DNA from: Microcoleus vaginatus_C
GTDB taxonomy: Bacteria; Cyanobacteriota; Cyanobacteriia; Cyanobacteriales; Microcoleaceae
Assembly (NCBI GenBank): GCA_040004035.1
Contig: JAMPLN010000024.1
Strand: one strand, 5' to 3'
DNA length: 64,000 bases
How positions within the stretch are numbered: position 1 is the stretch's first letter; every line of letters starts with the position of its first letter. The notes beneath the pieces are model-generated. The model had not been told where the DNA came from. It did no database searches and saw only the letters and a list, made by a program, of their open reading frames with translations. Positions 16,938 to 24,448 of this stretch are shown here, piece after piece. The position numbers and the translations under genes were made by a program.

Positions 16938-17253
16938 GCGATGAAAGGTCATTGTCAGCCTCTAGACATCGATCAGTTGCAGCTAATTTCGGTCGAAATG
17001 GATGATTGCAGGCTCGGTTGCAGTTAGTCCTGGGTTTGTGTTGCAGTTAATCCTGGCTGAACTGTAATTTCAGTTGCAATTAATCCATCCTCAGAAATCG
17101 CAGCATTGCAGGGATAGAGCGTTTAGTATTGCAGGTCGCTACACCTAGGGGGGAAAATCTATAGCCTAGTACCAGAACTGTTGCGCGATCGCCTGATCTA
17201 CAATTAAGGCAGTGGGCTTCGACTTTTAATCGAAGCAGAATCTTGAGGAATTT
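16938..17253. other. Intergenic region with degenerate TTGCAGTTAATCC repeats
   Basis: A 316-bp spacer. Between 17017 and 17095 three imperfect direct repeats occur: GGTTGCAGTTAGTCCTGGGT, TGTTGCAGTTAATCCTGGCT and CAGTTGCAATTAATCCATCC. A GCGCGATCGC HIP1 site is at about 17184. A purine-rich TTGAGGAATTT lies just before the next gene start. No small gene is supported. Confidence 0.5.
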
Positions 17254-17919
17254 ATGGCAATTAAGGTGATTGGTGCAGGTTTTGGACGAACGGGAACGCT
17301 ATCTCTCAAAGCTGCTTTAGAAGAACTCGGTTTTAGTAAATGCTACCACATGGCAGAACTTCTAACACACCCTTCTGATGTAAAGTTCTGGGAGGATGCC
17401 ACTCAAGGAAAACCTGTCAATTGGGATGCTTTGTTTGATGGCTACCAAGCAATAGTAGATTACCCAGGTTATCGTTACTATAGTCAACTTATGCAGCACT
17501 ATCCTGATGCTAAAGTTCTGTTGAGTATTCGAGATGCAGATAGTTGGTATGAGAGTACCTTGAAAACCATCTACCAAGCAGGGCCAAAAGGTTGGGAGAA
17601 GCTAAAGATGGCTTTATCGCTCCCGTTTTCTCCAAAGCTGCGGAGTCTAGTTCGCATCTTTCGCATGGCAGATAAAGATGTTTGGGTGAAGGATTTTCAA
17701 GGGAAATTTGAGGATAAGCCCTACGCGCTCGGAATTTTCAATCAACACATTGAAGAAGTCAAACGTTTGGTTCCACCAGAGCGGCTGTTAGTTTACCAAG
17801 TGAAGGAGGGTTGGGAACCCTTGTGTCACTTCCTTGGCGTATCTGTTCCTCCTGACAAGCCTTTTCCACATCTCAACGATCGCGCCACATTTCAACAGGC
17901 ATCAAAAGAGCTTTACTAG
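17254..17919 (+). CDS. Sulfotransferase family protein
   Basis: A 221-residue soluble protein of the sulfotransferase-like group (Sulfotransfer_4). It opens with the PAPS-binding loop KVIGAGFGRTGTLSLKAALEELGF, continues with CYHMAELL, and has the 3'-phosphate-binding stretch DAKVLLSIRDADSWYEST. The late motif PPERLLVYQVKEGWEPLCHFLG is also typical. It would transfer sulfate from PAPS to an unknown acceptor. The ATG has a good ribosome site (TTGAGGAATTT, about 5 bp away). Family length is near 210-230, so the gene looks intact. Its neighbours give no clue to the substrate. Confidence 0.85.
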   Translation: MAIKVIGAGFGRTGTLSLKAALEELGFSKCYHMAELLTHPSDVKFWEDATQGKPVNWDALFDGYQAIVDYPGYRYYSQLMQHYPDAKVLLSIRDADSWYESTLKTIYQAGPKGWEKLKMALSLPFSPKLRSLVRIFRMADKDVWVKDFQGKFEDKPYALGIFNQHIEEVKRLVPPERLLVYQVKEGWEPLCHFLGVSVPPDKPFPHLNDRATFQQASKELY

Positions 17920-18011
17920 CATTGAAGTTCCTGCCCCATTAAAGATTAATCATTATTACAATCTACCTCTCCCCCCCTTCCAAGGGTAGGTTCGATCCTG
18001 GTCGGGTTAAA

Positions 18012-18048
18012 GTCGATCGACCTCACAGCCTGATTCAAAATTGTATCA
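18012..18048. repeat. Left copy of direct repeat flanking the XRE gene
   Basis: GTCGATCGACCTCACAGCC followed by TGATTCAAAATTGTATCA. It recurs in the same orientation with a 5-bp insertion and few changes at 18574-18615, so the XRE gene and its operators lie between two direct repeats. Confidence 0.65.
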
Positions 18049-18059
18049 GCAGTAATTTT

Positions 18060-18326
18060 TTAACTGTTGGTTTGGTTGGATTGCTTCTTAGGGCCAAAAC
18101 TCTCTGGAAGTTCATCTATTTTTTCTATTTGTAGTTCTCGGCAAATTGCTTTCAACTGTTCGAGAGAAAATTTGGGTTCTGTTGCTCCAGATATCCATCT
18201 GTGATAGGTGGCGCGGGGAATCCCACATTTAAAAGCGAACTCATCTTGTGATAAGTCGGTTTTGTGGAGTCTTAGGGCTTCCAATGGTGAATTGCCCTCC
18301 TGTCTTCGTTCTTTTCTTGATGACAT
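18060..18326 (-). CDS. XRE-family HTH transcriptional regulator
   Basis: An 88-residue DNA-binding protein. The helix-turn-helix is seen in LSQDEFAFKCGIPRATYHRWISG, in the order helix 2, turn, recognition helix, followed by the family-typical EPKFSLEQLKAICRELQI. Both tails are basic or polar. The ATG is fixed by the upstream operator region. Two inverted 13-bp palindromes lie 13 and 54 bp upstream of it, an arrangement typical of an autoregulated repressor that also controls the divergent gene at 18694. There is no peptidase or toxin domain. It may regulate the nearby NACHT gene cluster, by inference from position only. Confidence 0.88.
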   Translation of the reverse strand: MSSRKERRQEGNSPLEALRLHKTDLSQDEFAFKCGIPRATYHRWISGATEPKFSLEQLKAICRELQIEKIDELPESFGPKKQSNQTNS

Positions 18327-18338
18327 TGGATCGTAAAA

Positions 18339-18392
18339 TCTCAGATTGAGATGTCATACTTGACAAAATTAAATTGACATCTCATAATGAGA
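18339..18392. promoter_or_regulatory. Paired palindromic operators in the XRE promoter region
   Basis: TCTCAGATTGAGA (18339-18351) and TCTCATAATGAGA (18380-18392) are two palindromes whose centres are 41 bp apart, about four helical turns. Read on opposite strands they share the extended form TGACATCTCA-NNN-TGAGA, so they are inverted copies of one site. TTGACA motifs overlap both. This layout is expected of a dimeric repressor acting on its own promoter. Confidence 0.75.
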
Positions 18393-18573
18393 CAAAGGTG
18401 ACATGACAAAGGGCGGCGAGCGCGAGCCTCCAAGGTCAAAATGCAGGTTTGAAGAACCGCCTTATTTTTCGTGTCTATCAATCGTGCCTGCATATTCAAG
18501 CGTTTTTTTGGGGCAAGGGCGCATACCTCAAGCCTCTTTTCCTCAACGCCGAGGAGATGATGCCATGTAAAAG

Positions 18574-18615
18574 GTCGATCGACCTTACAGGACAACACAA
18601 CTCAAAATTGTATCA
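18574..18615. repeat. Right copy of direct repeat flanking the XRE gene
   Basis: GTCGATCGACCTTACAGGAC, then AACACAACTCAAAATTGTATCA. It is related to 18012-18048. A perfect 16-bp palindrome AAGGTCGATCGACCTT overlaps its left end (18571-18586). Confidence 0.65.
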
Positions 18616-18693
18616 AAGATCCAGACCAAAACTTCTCCTTTGCGATCGCACAACTTCCGTGCTATCGTGCCATTTCTCGAACCATTCCCGATC

Positions 18694-19692
18694 ATGCCCA
18701 CATCAATTGACAACTTCTACCTAGGCGATGTCGCCTCCAACTTTCACTTTGCAGGCCCGCTGCTAGACTTTGAAGAAGAAATCCAGAATCAATCTCCCTT
18801 TCACGATTTAGACTACCTGACAGGCGAAATTAAAAGGGGATTCCTAGACTACGTGCGGCAAGGAATCATGCTGGACGCGATCCGAAAACTGCGATTGTAC
18901 AAAGACAAGTTCAAAACTTTTAAAACTTACTGCGAACAAGCATTAGGGAGACAGTATTTTTACTGCACGCAAATTATCAAAGCTGCGAGCATTTGCCTGC
19001 GCTTAATTAAAGCAGGATTTGAGATTTTGCCTAGCTGCGTTGCTCAAGTTGTCCCTTTGTTCAAACACGCAATTACCGACCAATATGGCGACTGTCGTTT
19101 ACAGGAAAAGTGGCAAGAAGTTGTCGATGTCATACCAAAAGAAAGGATTACCGCAGTAACTATTGCCGAAACAGTTGACAACAATCCCAACCTCCGGCTC
19201 AAACAAATTCGCATTAAAACCGACACCTACGCCCTTTTAACGAAAAAAGCAGCCGCAGCCGGACTGTCAATTTCGGAATTTTTGGCAAGGTTGGTTGGCG
19301 AATACAATCCCAGAAATTTAGAGCAGCCAGCGGAACATACTCCCGAACAAGAGGAGATTTTAGACCAATTAGACGCGGAGTTTAAGAAGCCGGCAACGGG
19401 ACAGGCTTCAACTTCTGCCCCCGGCAAAGTTAAGTCTAAAGGTTTTGGAGTCAAAGTTGAGCCTAAAGGTGCTAAAAAGGAAGTTAATGCGAAAACTTCG
19501 GAAAAGGAAGTTAAGGCGAAAACTTCGGAAGGTGAAGTTAAGTTCAAAAATCGGCAAAGTGAAATCAAAGCCGAGAAACAGTCGAATTCATTTAATGAGA
19601 AAAATCATGAAGTCATCTGCCCAAAATCCAATCATGCGTCAACTGAAATTAATGGAGGTTCAACTGAACGAAATTCAGTGCCACCTTATTAA
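18694..19692 (+). CDS. Putative DNA-binding protein with plasmid-type HTH region and ribbon-helix-helix motif
   Basis: A 332-residue protein with no confident family name. An early segment LRLYKDKFKTFKTYCEQALG, with later LPSCVAQVVPLF and EKWQEVVDVIPKERITAVTIAE, follows the layout of HTH proteins common on cyanobacterial plasmids and mobile elements (LYR-x-x-x-x-TFEEYC...LPTSEGQARPL...W-x-x-V). Near residue 180 the stretch IRIKTDTYALLTKKAAAAGL continues with SISEFLARL, a ribbon-helix-helix or CopG-like pattern. The last 100 residues are low complexity with short KEV-x-AKTSE repeats. The ATG at 18694 is chosen over the in-frame TTG at 18640. The function could be partition, replication or regulation. 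The gene overlaps the small gene at 19607 and precedes the NACHT gene. Confidence 0.6.
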   Translation: MPTSIDNFYLGDVASNFHFAGPLLDFEEEIQNQSPFHDLDYLTGEIKRGFLDYVRQGIMLDAIRKLRLYKDKFKTFKTYCEQALGRQYFYCTQIIKAASICLRLIKAGFEILPSCVAQVVPLFKHAITDQYGDCRLQEKWQEVVDVIPKERITAVTIAETVDNNPNLRLKQIRIKTDTYALLTKKAAAAGLSISEFLARLVGEYNPRNLEQPAEHTPEQEEILDQLDAEFKKPATGQASTSAPGKVKSKGFGVKVEPKGAKKEVNAKTSEKEVKAKTSEGEVKFKNRQSEIKAEKQSNSFNEKNHEVICPKSNHASTEINGGSTERNSVPPY

Positions 19693-19861
19693 AGCCACTG
19701 TGTTGAATTGGTGGCAAATAGTTTTGCCTGATGGACAGAAAATTGCGATCGAGCACGCGGGCGGCGGACACTGGATTTTTCGGGCTAACGGGCTTGAGAA
19801 ATCTCATCCAGAAGTACGACTAGCGGTGTTAAGGGCGATCGCCGAAGGCTGTCGCCGATAA
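19607..19861 (+). CDS. Small hypothetical protein overlapping the HTH/RHH gene
   Basis: An 84-residue protein in a different frame from the gene it overlaps by 86 bp. The C-terminal 60 residues look genuine: LNWWQIVLPDGQKIAIEHAG is followed by GGHWIFRANGLEKSHPEVRLAVLRAIAEG. The basic stretch upstream in the same frame (from 19445) is a shadow of the Lys-rich coding repeats, so the start is placed at the ATG at 19607, with a further option at the ATG at 19634. No family was recognised. The overlap suggests coupled translation with the DNA-binding gene. Confidence 0.5.
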   Translation: MKSSAQNPIMRQLKLMEVQLNEIQCHLIKATVLNWWQIVLPDGQKIAIEHAGGGHWIFRANGLEKSHPEVRLAVLRAIAEGCRR

Positions 19862-19871
19862 GTTACGGCTA

Positions 19872-19896
19872 AGGACACGGCACCGCGCCGTGTCCT
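19872..19896. repeat. AGGACACGGC palindrome
   Basis: AGGACACGGC, loop ACCGC, then GCCGTGTCCT: a perfect 10-bp inverted repeat. The same family appears at 32712-32740 and as partial forms near 19942 and 57371-57387. It sits 11 bp after the stop of the small gene and could act as a terminator hairpin. Confidence 0.7.
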
Positions 19897-19971
19897 GAGA
19901 TGGACTGGCGATCGGATTTGAGATGATTTGGGGATGCAGGTAAGGACACGGCAGTGGCGAAAAGTTTCGGT

Positions 19972-20106
19972 TTAATCCTCCTCCTTCTCCTCAGCAGTTG
20001 GAGGCGTTGGTGCTGGTGGTAGGGCCGTGGTTGATCGACTATAACAAATGTTACCGCCTGCTGGGGTGGGGATGAAGTTGGAACCAATTCGGTTGTGTGG
20101 GGCGTG
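19972..20106 (-). pseudogene. Possible remnant of a small Pro-rich protein gene
   Basis: The minus-strand frame between the stop at 20107-20109 and the TAA at 19972-19974 reads RIGSNFIPTPAGG, then NICYSRSTTALPPAPTPP and ends TAEEKEED. This is unlike random translation: there is a proline-rich linker and a clean acidic C-terminus. It has no start codon in frame, and an upstream frame (from a GTG near 20132) would need a shift to join it. I read it as the decayed end of a small gene, or a gene with a missed frameshift. The rest of the 19862-20252 spacer holds only palindromic repeats. Confidence 0.3.
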
Positions 20107-20252
20107 TTATGCAGAGTCGCCTTGTCACAAGATAAAGTGGCAGTGTAAGATACATTAACAGAAGCAGCCTCAGTTATGTGAAGGCTTATCTCTAAATCTC
20201 TGGAAAAAGAGGTTTTGTCTGTTTGCACAACAAGTCCTATTGAGGAAAACAG

Positions 20253-23200
20253 ATGGATTATCCCTTTGAAAATCTAGATCCAGAAACGTTTCAACAGTTC
20301 TGCCAAGCATTACTAGCTAAAGAGTTTTCTAATGTCCAATGTTTTCCAGTTGGACAGCCAGACGGTGGGAGAGATGCACTGAGTTATTTCAGTGACGATG
20401 AAGAGCGCAGTTTCATAATGTACCAAGTTAAATTTGTGAGGCAACCCCAAGCAGAGACTGACCCTCACAAATGGCTGATAGAAACTTTAAAGGGTGAAAA
20501 GGGTGAAGCAGCAAAACTTAAGAAACAAATTCCAAAAGGTGCAAAGCAGTATATCTTACTTACAAACATTAAAGGAACTGCACACCCTGATTCAGGATCA
20601 ATTGATCAAGTAAATCAAATATTTAAAACTGAACTTGGTGTTCCAGCCATGTGCTGGTGGCGAGATGATTTAAGTCGTCGGTTAGATAATGCCTGGGATC
20701 TCAAGTGGGTCTACCCAGCACTGATGACTGGTGCCGACTTAATTAGGTCTGTTATTGAGTCTGGGCTATCAGAGAGTAAGGAGAGAAGAGCTGATGCGAT
20801 TCGAGCTTACATTAAAGATCAATTTCGTTTAGATCAAAAAGTTAAATTTAAGCAAGTGGAACTTGATAATAGGCTTTTAGATCTGTTCATAGATGTTCCA
20901 GTTGTACCGCCAAATAGCGCATCTACTAAAAAGCAACAATTGATTTGTCAAAGCATCGAGCGGTATATTGCTCACCATGTATTAGAGCGTCGTAGAGCTA
21001 ATAATAGCTCCATTTCTTCTGAAGTTATATCTTCAACATTTGACACACAATCTGAGTTTTCTGCGGGCAGGGATGAGCAACTTATTGTAGGAGTAGCAGC
21101 CATGTTGCTTCACCCAGTTGTTCCCAAGTATATTCCGTATGTAGTGCTTGAAGGTGCGCCTGGGCAAGGAAAGTCTACGATAACCCAGTACCTTTGTCAG
21201 GTACATCGTATGCAAATCCTGGGTAAGGAGCAAGTAGAGCAACTTCTTCCAGAACAATACAGAGAACATGAAGCCTTTGAAAAATTGCCAGAGGAGCATA
21301 AATTTTCATCGGTTCGTTTACCGTTCAAAGTTGATCTTCGAGATTTAGCCGCGTGGCTTGCTAAACCAAATCCCTTATCCCCTGATAGATATGATGAGGC
21401 ACACCCCAAAAGGCATAAATCTCTAGAGTCTTTTTTAGCTGATCAGGTAGAAAAAGGGTCGGGCGGTTTTGAATTTGAAGTAGCTGATTTGCACGCTGTA
21501 GCAAAACTCAGTTCCATTCTTCTTGTTTTTGACGGTCTTGATGAGGTTGCTGATATAGACAAGAGAAGAGAAGTTGTAAAAGAGATTGTTAATGGGGTTA
21601 ATCGTCTTAAGACAAATGCTACGTCCCTCCAGGTTATAGTAACTAGCCGTCCAGCAGCATTTGCGAATTCACCGGGTCTTCCGGAAGATAAATTTATTTA
21701 CTACCATCTAGGCCCAGTTACTCGCCCACTAATTTATGAATATGCAAAAAAGTGGATGAAGGCTCTAAAGCTGGATAATCAGCAAATTAGAGATGTTAAC
21801 CAAGTTCTGAACCAAAAGCTAGACCAGCCTCACTTACGCGATCTAGCGAGAAATCCGATGCAGTTAACAATTTTACTTAGCCTTATCCGTAGAAAAACTG
21901 CATCATTGCCTGACAAACGTACTGCACTTTACGACAGCTATATAGAACTCTTTTTTGACCGTGAGGCAGAAAAGAATTCAGTAGTCCGCACTCACCGTGA
22001 ATTACTAATCGACATCAACAGGTACTTGGCATGGAAACTCCATGTAGAAGCGGAAGAAGAAAACGGTAGTGGTCGCATTACCCAGAAAAATCTTCATATT
22101 TTGCTAGCAGATTATCTTACTACTGAAGGTCATAAAGAAACTTTGGTTGATGATTTATTAGTTTGTATGGTTGAGCGTGTTGGTGCGCTAGTATCTCGTG
22201 TAGAAGGTACTTACGAGTTTGAGGTTCAACCACTTCGAGAGTATTTTGCCGCAAAGCACCTCTATGATACTGCTCCACCCTCTCCACCAGGGAATGAAAA
22301 GCCTGGAACAAAACCTGATCGATTTGATGCTATAGCACGCGACTTTTACTGGCTAAATGTCACAAGGTTTTATGCCGGTTGCTACAGCAAAGGGGAACTA
22401 GCAGATTTAATTGACCGATTAGAAGAACTAATTGCAGAAGAGGGATATTCGTTAATCAGCTATCCAAGGCTATTGGCAGCTATGTTACTTTCAGATTGGG
22501 TTTTCACCCAACATCCCAAGTCTGTACGTCGAGTTATTGAGTTGATTTTAGACGGTATAGGGTTGCGATATTTGTTAGCTTCTAATAGTCGTAGACCTGC
22601 TTCAGGCAATCCACTGGTACTCTCAAAAGATTGTGGTCAAGATGAACTTATCACTCGTTGCTTGGCCATCTTAGGAAATTCTCCTCCCAAGGATTATGCG
22701 TTAGATGTAATTGATTTAGTTAAAGCTAATGCGTCTGCTGATGAAGTTGAAAAATTATGGCGTGGAGCTGTTCTTGCCCAAAAAAATGGTGAGCGTACAC
22801 GTTGGCTTGAATATGGGCTTTATCTGGGCAGTCTATCAAAGCTTTCAGTCACTGAGCTTAGCACCGTCCTTTCTGATGAAATAAGCAACCTAATCCGTAT
22901 TCAAATTCTTTTTGATGCACGGCGGTTTGATTATTTTGAGATGACCAAAGAAAATTTTCAACTTGCGGTAGAAGCAATTTTATTAGGAGATATTAATATT
23001 GATAGTCCATCCCGCAACAAATCTATTTTGGAACTATTGAGTTACGCTACAGATGTAAAGCGATATGCTCTAGCTTTTAGTAATTACTACCCCCTATCAT
23101 TATCTCAGGTATGGAAACACGAAAGAATTTATACAAATGATAGAATTATATCAATTCCTTATATTAGTAGAAAAAATCTCCATAATATACCAAATTTTTC

Positions 23201-24137
23201 TGACTTATATAAGTGTTATGAAATACTAGACACTGTAGAAAAAGAATCACATGCCAGCGTTCAGGAGTGGGCAACACAAATAACGCCTTGGGATAATTTA
23301 GTTGAGAAGGCTCGTTCATTATATGGGAACCAATGGGCGTTTTTTAAGCTTGCTAATCTTGCTAGTGGAATCAAATCTAAAAATGAAACATACACGGAAT
23401 TTAATGACCTTCTTGACCATTCTGTACCGTTGTGTAAACGCGCACGTTATGCAAGGCTGAGATCTGGCACAGTATCCTACTGGCAAAGGTTGTTTTCTCA
23501 AGCGAAAAACGTCACAGACATCATGTTTGCTGTTTTGATTTTAATCACTTGGGGTAGCAAGAAAACTCTAGAACAACTTGCTGGAGTGGTTGAGATTCAT
23601 GTAGAAGAACTATCTACGGAGTATTGGGGACGTTTGTATAATTCTGTAGAAGAATCAGTTTCATGGACACAGCAAGGAAGCGGTCGTTTAATTATATTTG
23701 ATGTTGACTTACTGCCACAGGTATTGAATGCAAGAACAGTAACCTTACTAGGCATTCGGTCAAAAAACCCCAAAGACCTATATTCAAAGTATCTTTGTGG
23801 ATATAGTGGGTCTGACTTTCTGGTGCTGCAATATTGGCAAAGTGTAGTAATTCAATTACTAGGTGAAGGAGAAATAAGTTGGCAATCGGCGCTGGAAATC
23901 ATATCTCAAAGCTATATGAAGGGTGTAGTTTCTGAGCGCTATGCTGTTCATAAATTTGTCCGTACAGTACCAGCAGATTCTCTTCCTGATGACATTGCTA
24001 AGGAGATTTCTAGACAACCAGAGCGATATCCTGGATTTTTGGTGGCTGCTGCTGAAGCTAAATGTAGAGAGAGTGTTGCATCGAAAATAGTTAAGGTAGG
24101 AGAAATTGCACGCAGGGATAAATGGTTCTCTACATAA
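20253..24137 (+). CDS. NACHT-type STAND NTPase with N-terminal nuclease-like domain
   Basis: A 1294-residue single-chain protein. The N-terminal ~160 residues show a restriction-endonuclease-like pattern: ENLDPETFQQFCQALLAKEF, then GQPDGGRDAL (Asp37/Asp41) and YQVKF (Gln58-Lys60), the D...QxK core of Mrr-like nucleases. The NTPase starts near 295 with Walker A EGAPGQGKST (Lys307) and has Walker B LLVFDGLDEV (Asp427), in the NACHT form with GLDE, then VIVTSRP as sensor. Later motifs include DLARNPMQLTILLSLIRRK and YEFEVQPLREYFAAKHLY, typical of NACHT winged-helix regions. The C-terminal 600 residues are an unrecognised helical region. Nuclease-NACHT proteins resemble Avs and bNACHT antiviral proteins, in which the C-terminus senses phage and the N-terminus kills; that role is inference here. 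A GAGG ribosome site precedes the ATG. I saw no perfect HIP1 site in the gene. Confidence 0.85.
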   Translation: MDYPFENLDPETFQQFCQALLAKEFSNVQCFPVGQPDGGRDALSYFSDDEERSFIMYQVKFVRQPQAETDPHKWLIETLKGEKGEAAKLKKQIPKGAKQYILLTNIKGTAHPDSGSIDQVNQIFKTELGVPAMCWWRDDLSRRLDNAWDLKWVYPALMTGADLIRSVIESGLSESKERRADAIRAYIKDQFRLDQKVKFKQVELDNRLLDLFIDVPVVPPNSASTKKQQLICQSIERYIAHHVLERRRANNSSISSEVISSTFDTQSEFSAGRDEQLIVGVAAMLLHPVVPKYIPYVVLEGAPGQGKSTITQYLCQVHRMQILGKEQVEQLLPEQYREHEAFEKLPEEHKFSSVRLPFKVDLRDLAAWLAKPNPLSPDRYDEAHPKRHKSLESFLADQVEKGSGGFEFEVADLHAVAKLSSILLVFDGLDEVADIDKRREVVKEIVNGVNRLKTNATSLQVIVTSRPAAFANSPGLPEDKFIYYHLGPVTRPLIYEYAKKWMKALKLDNQQIRDVNQVLNQKLDQPHLRDLARNPMQLTILLSLIRRKTASLPDKRTALYDSYIELFFDREAEKNSVVRTHRELLIDINRYLAWKLHVEAEEENGSGRITQKNLHILLADYLTTEGHKETLVDDLLVCMVERVGALVSRVEGTYEFEVQPLREYFAAKHLYDTAPPSPPGNEKPGTKPDRFDAIARDFYWLNVTRFYAGCYSKGELADLIDRLEELIAEEGYSLISYPRLLAAMLLSDWVFTQHPKSVRRVIELILDGIGLRYLLASNSRRPASGNPLVLSKDCGQDELITRCLAILGNSPPKDYALDVIDLVKANASADEVEKLWRGAVLAQKNGERTRWLEYGLYLGSLSKLSVTELSTVLSDEISNLIRIQILFDARRFDYFEMTKENFQLAVEAILLGDINIDSPSRNKSILELLSYATDVKRYALAFSNYYPLSLSQVWKHERIYTNDRIISIPYISRKNLHNIPNFSDLYKCYEILDTVEKESHASVQEWATQITPWDNLVEKARSLYGNQWAFFKLANLASGIKSKNETYTEFNDLLDHSVPLCKRARYARLRSGTVSYWQRLFSQAKNVTDIMFAVLILITWGSKKTLEQLAGVVEIHVEELSTEYWGRLYNSVEESVSWTQQGSGRLIIFDVDLLPQVLNARTVTLLGIRSKNPKDLYSKYLCGYSGSDFLVLQYWQSVVIQLLGEGEISWQSALEIISQSYMKGVVSERYAVHKFVRTVPADSLPDDIAKEISRQPERYPGFLVAAAEAKCRESVASKIVKVGEIARRDKWFST

Positions 24138-24448
24138 TTGATTACAAGTGTGCAAGGTTATGGAGTGACCTAGCAGCGATGAGAAATACTTAATTTCTGT
24201 TAACTTTTTAACCCTACAGGAATTACAGGCTCAGCTTAAAAAGATGCGCTCGCACCTACCACCTCAATCGACTTAGCAAACGCCGATGTATCCGATCGCA
24301 CCAAACCAAAATCACAGGCTAACCAGACATTAAGGATGCGATCGCCCTTGACCTATCAAAGTCTACCAGAGGGGGCGATCGCCCTTTAAAATCCCACCAT
24401 ACCATAAACCGCTTCGACGAAATTTTCGGAGATGTCTAATGCTCTGCC
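24138..24448. other. Spacer after the NACHT gene
   Basis: 311 bp between two convergent genes. HIP1 sites reappear (24289-24300 and 24337-24385, two GCGATCGCCC blocks in near-inverted order). No gene, terminator or repeat of a known family was recognised. Confidence 0.4.

Noticed and set aside
19869..20228. 119-codon minus-strand frame in the spacer before the NACHT gene
   Set aside because: The frame runs through palindromic repeats and its C-terminal part is Arg/Leu low complexity. Only the alternative frame 19972-20106 looks protein-like, and it is listed separately with low confidence.
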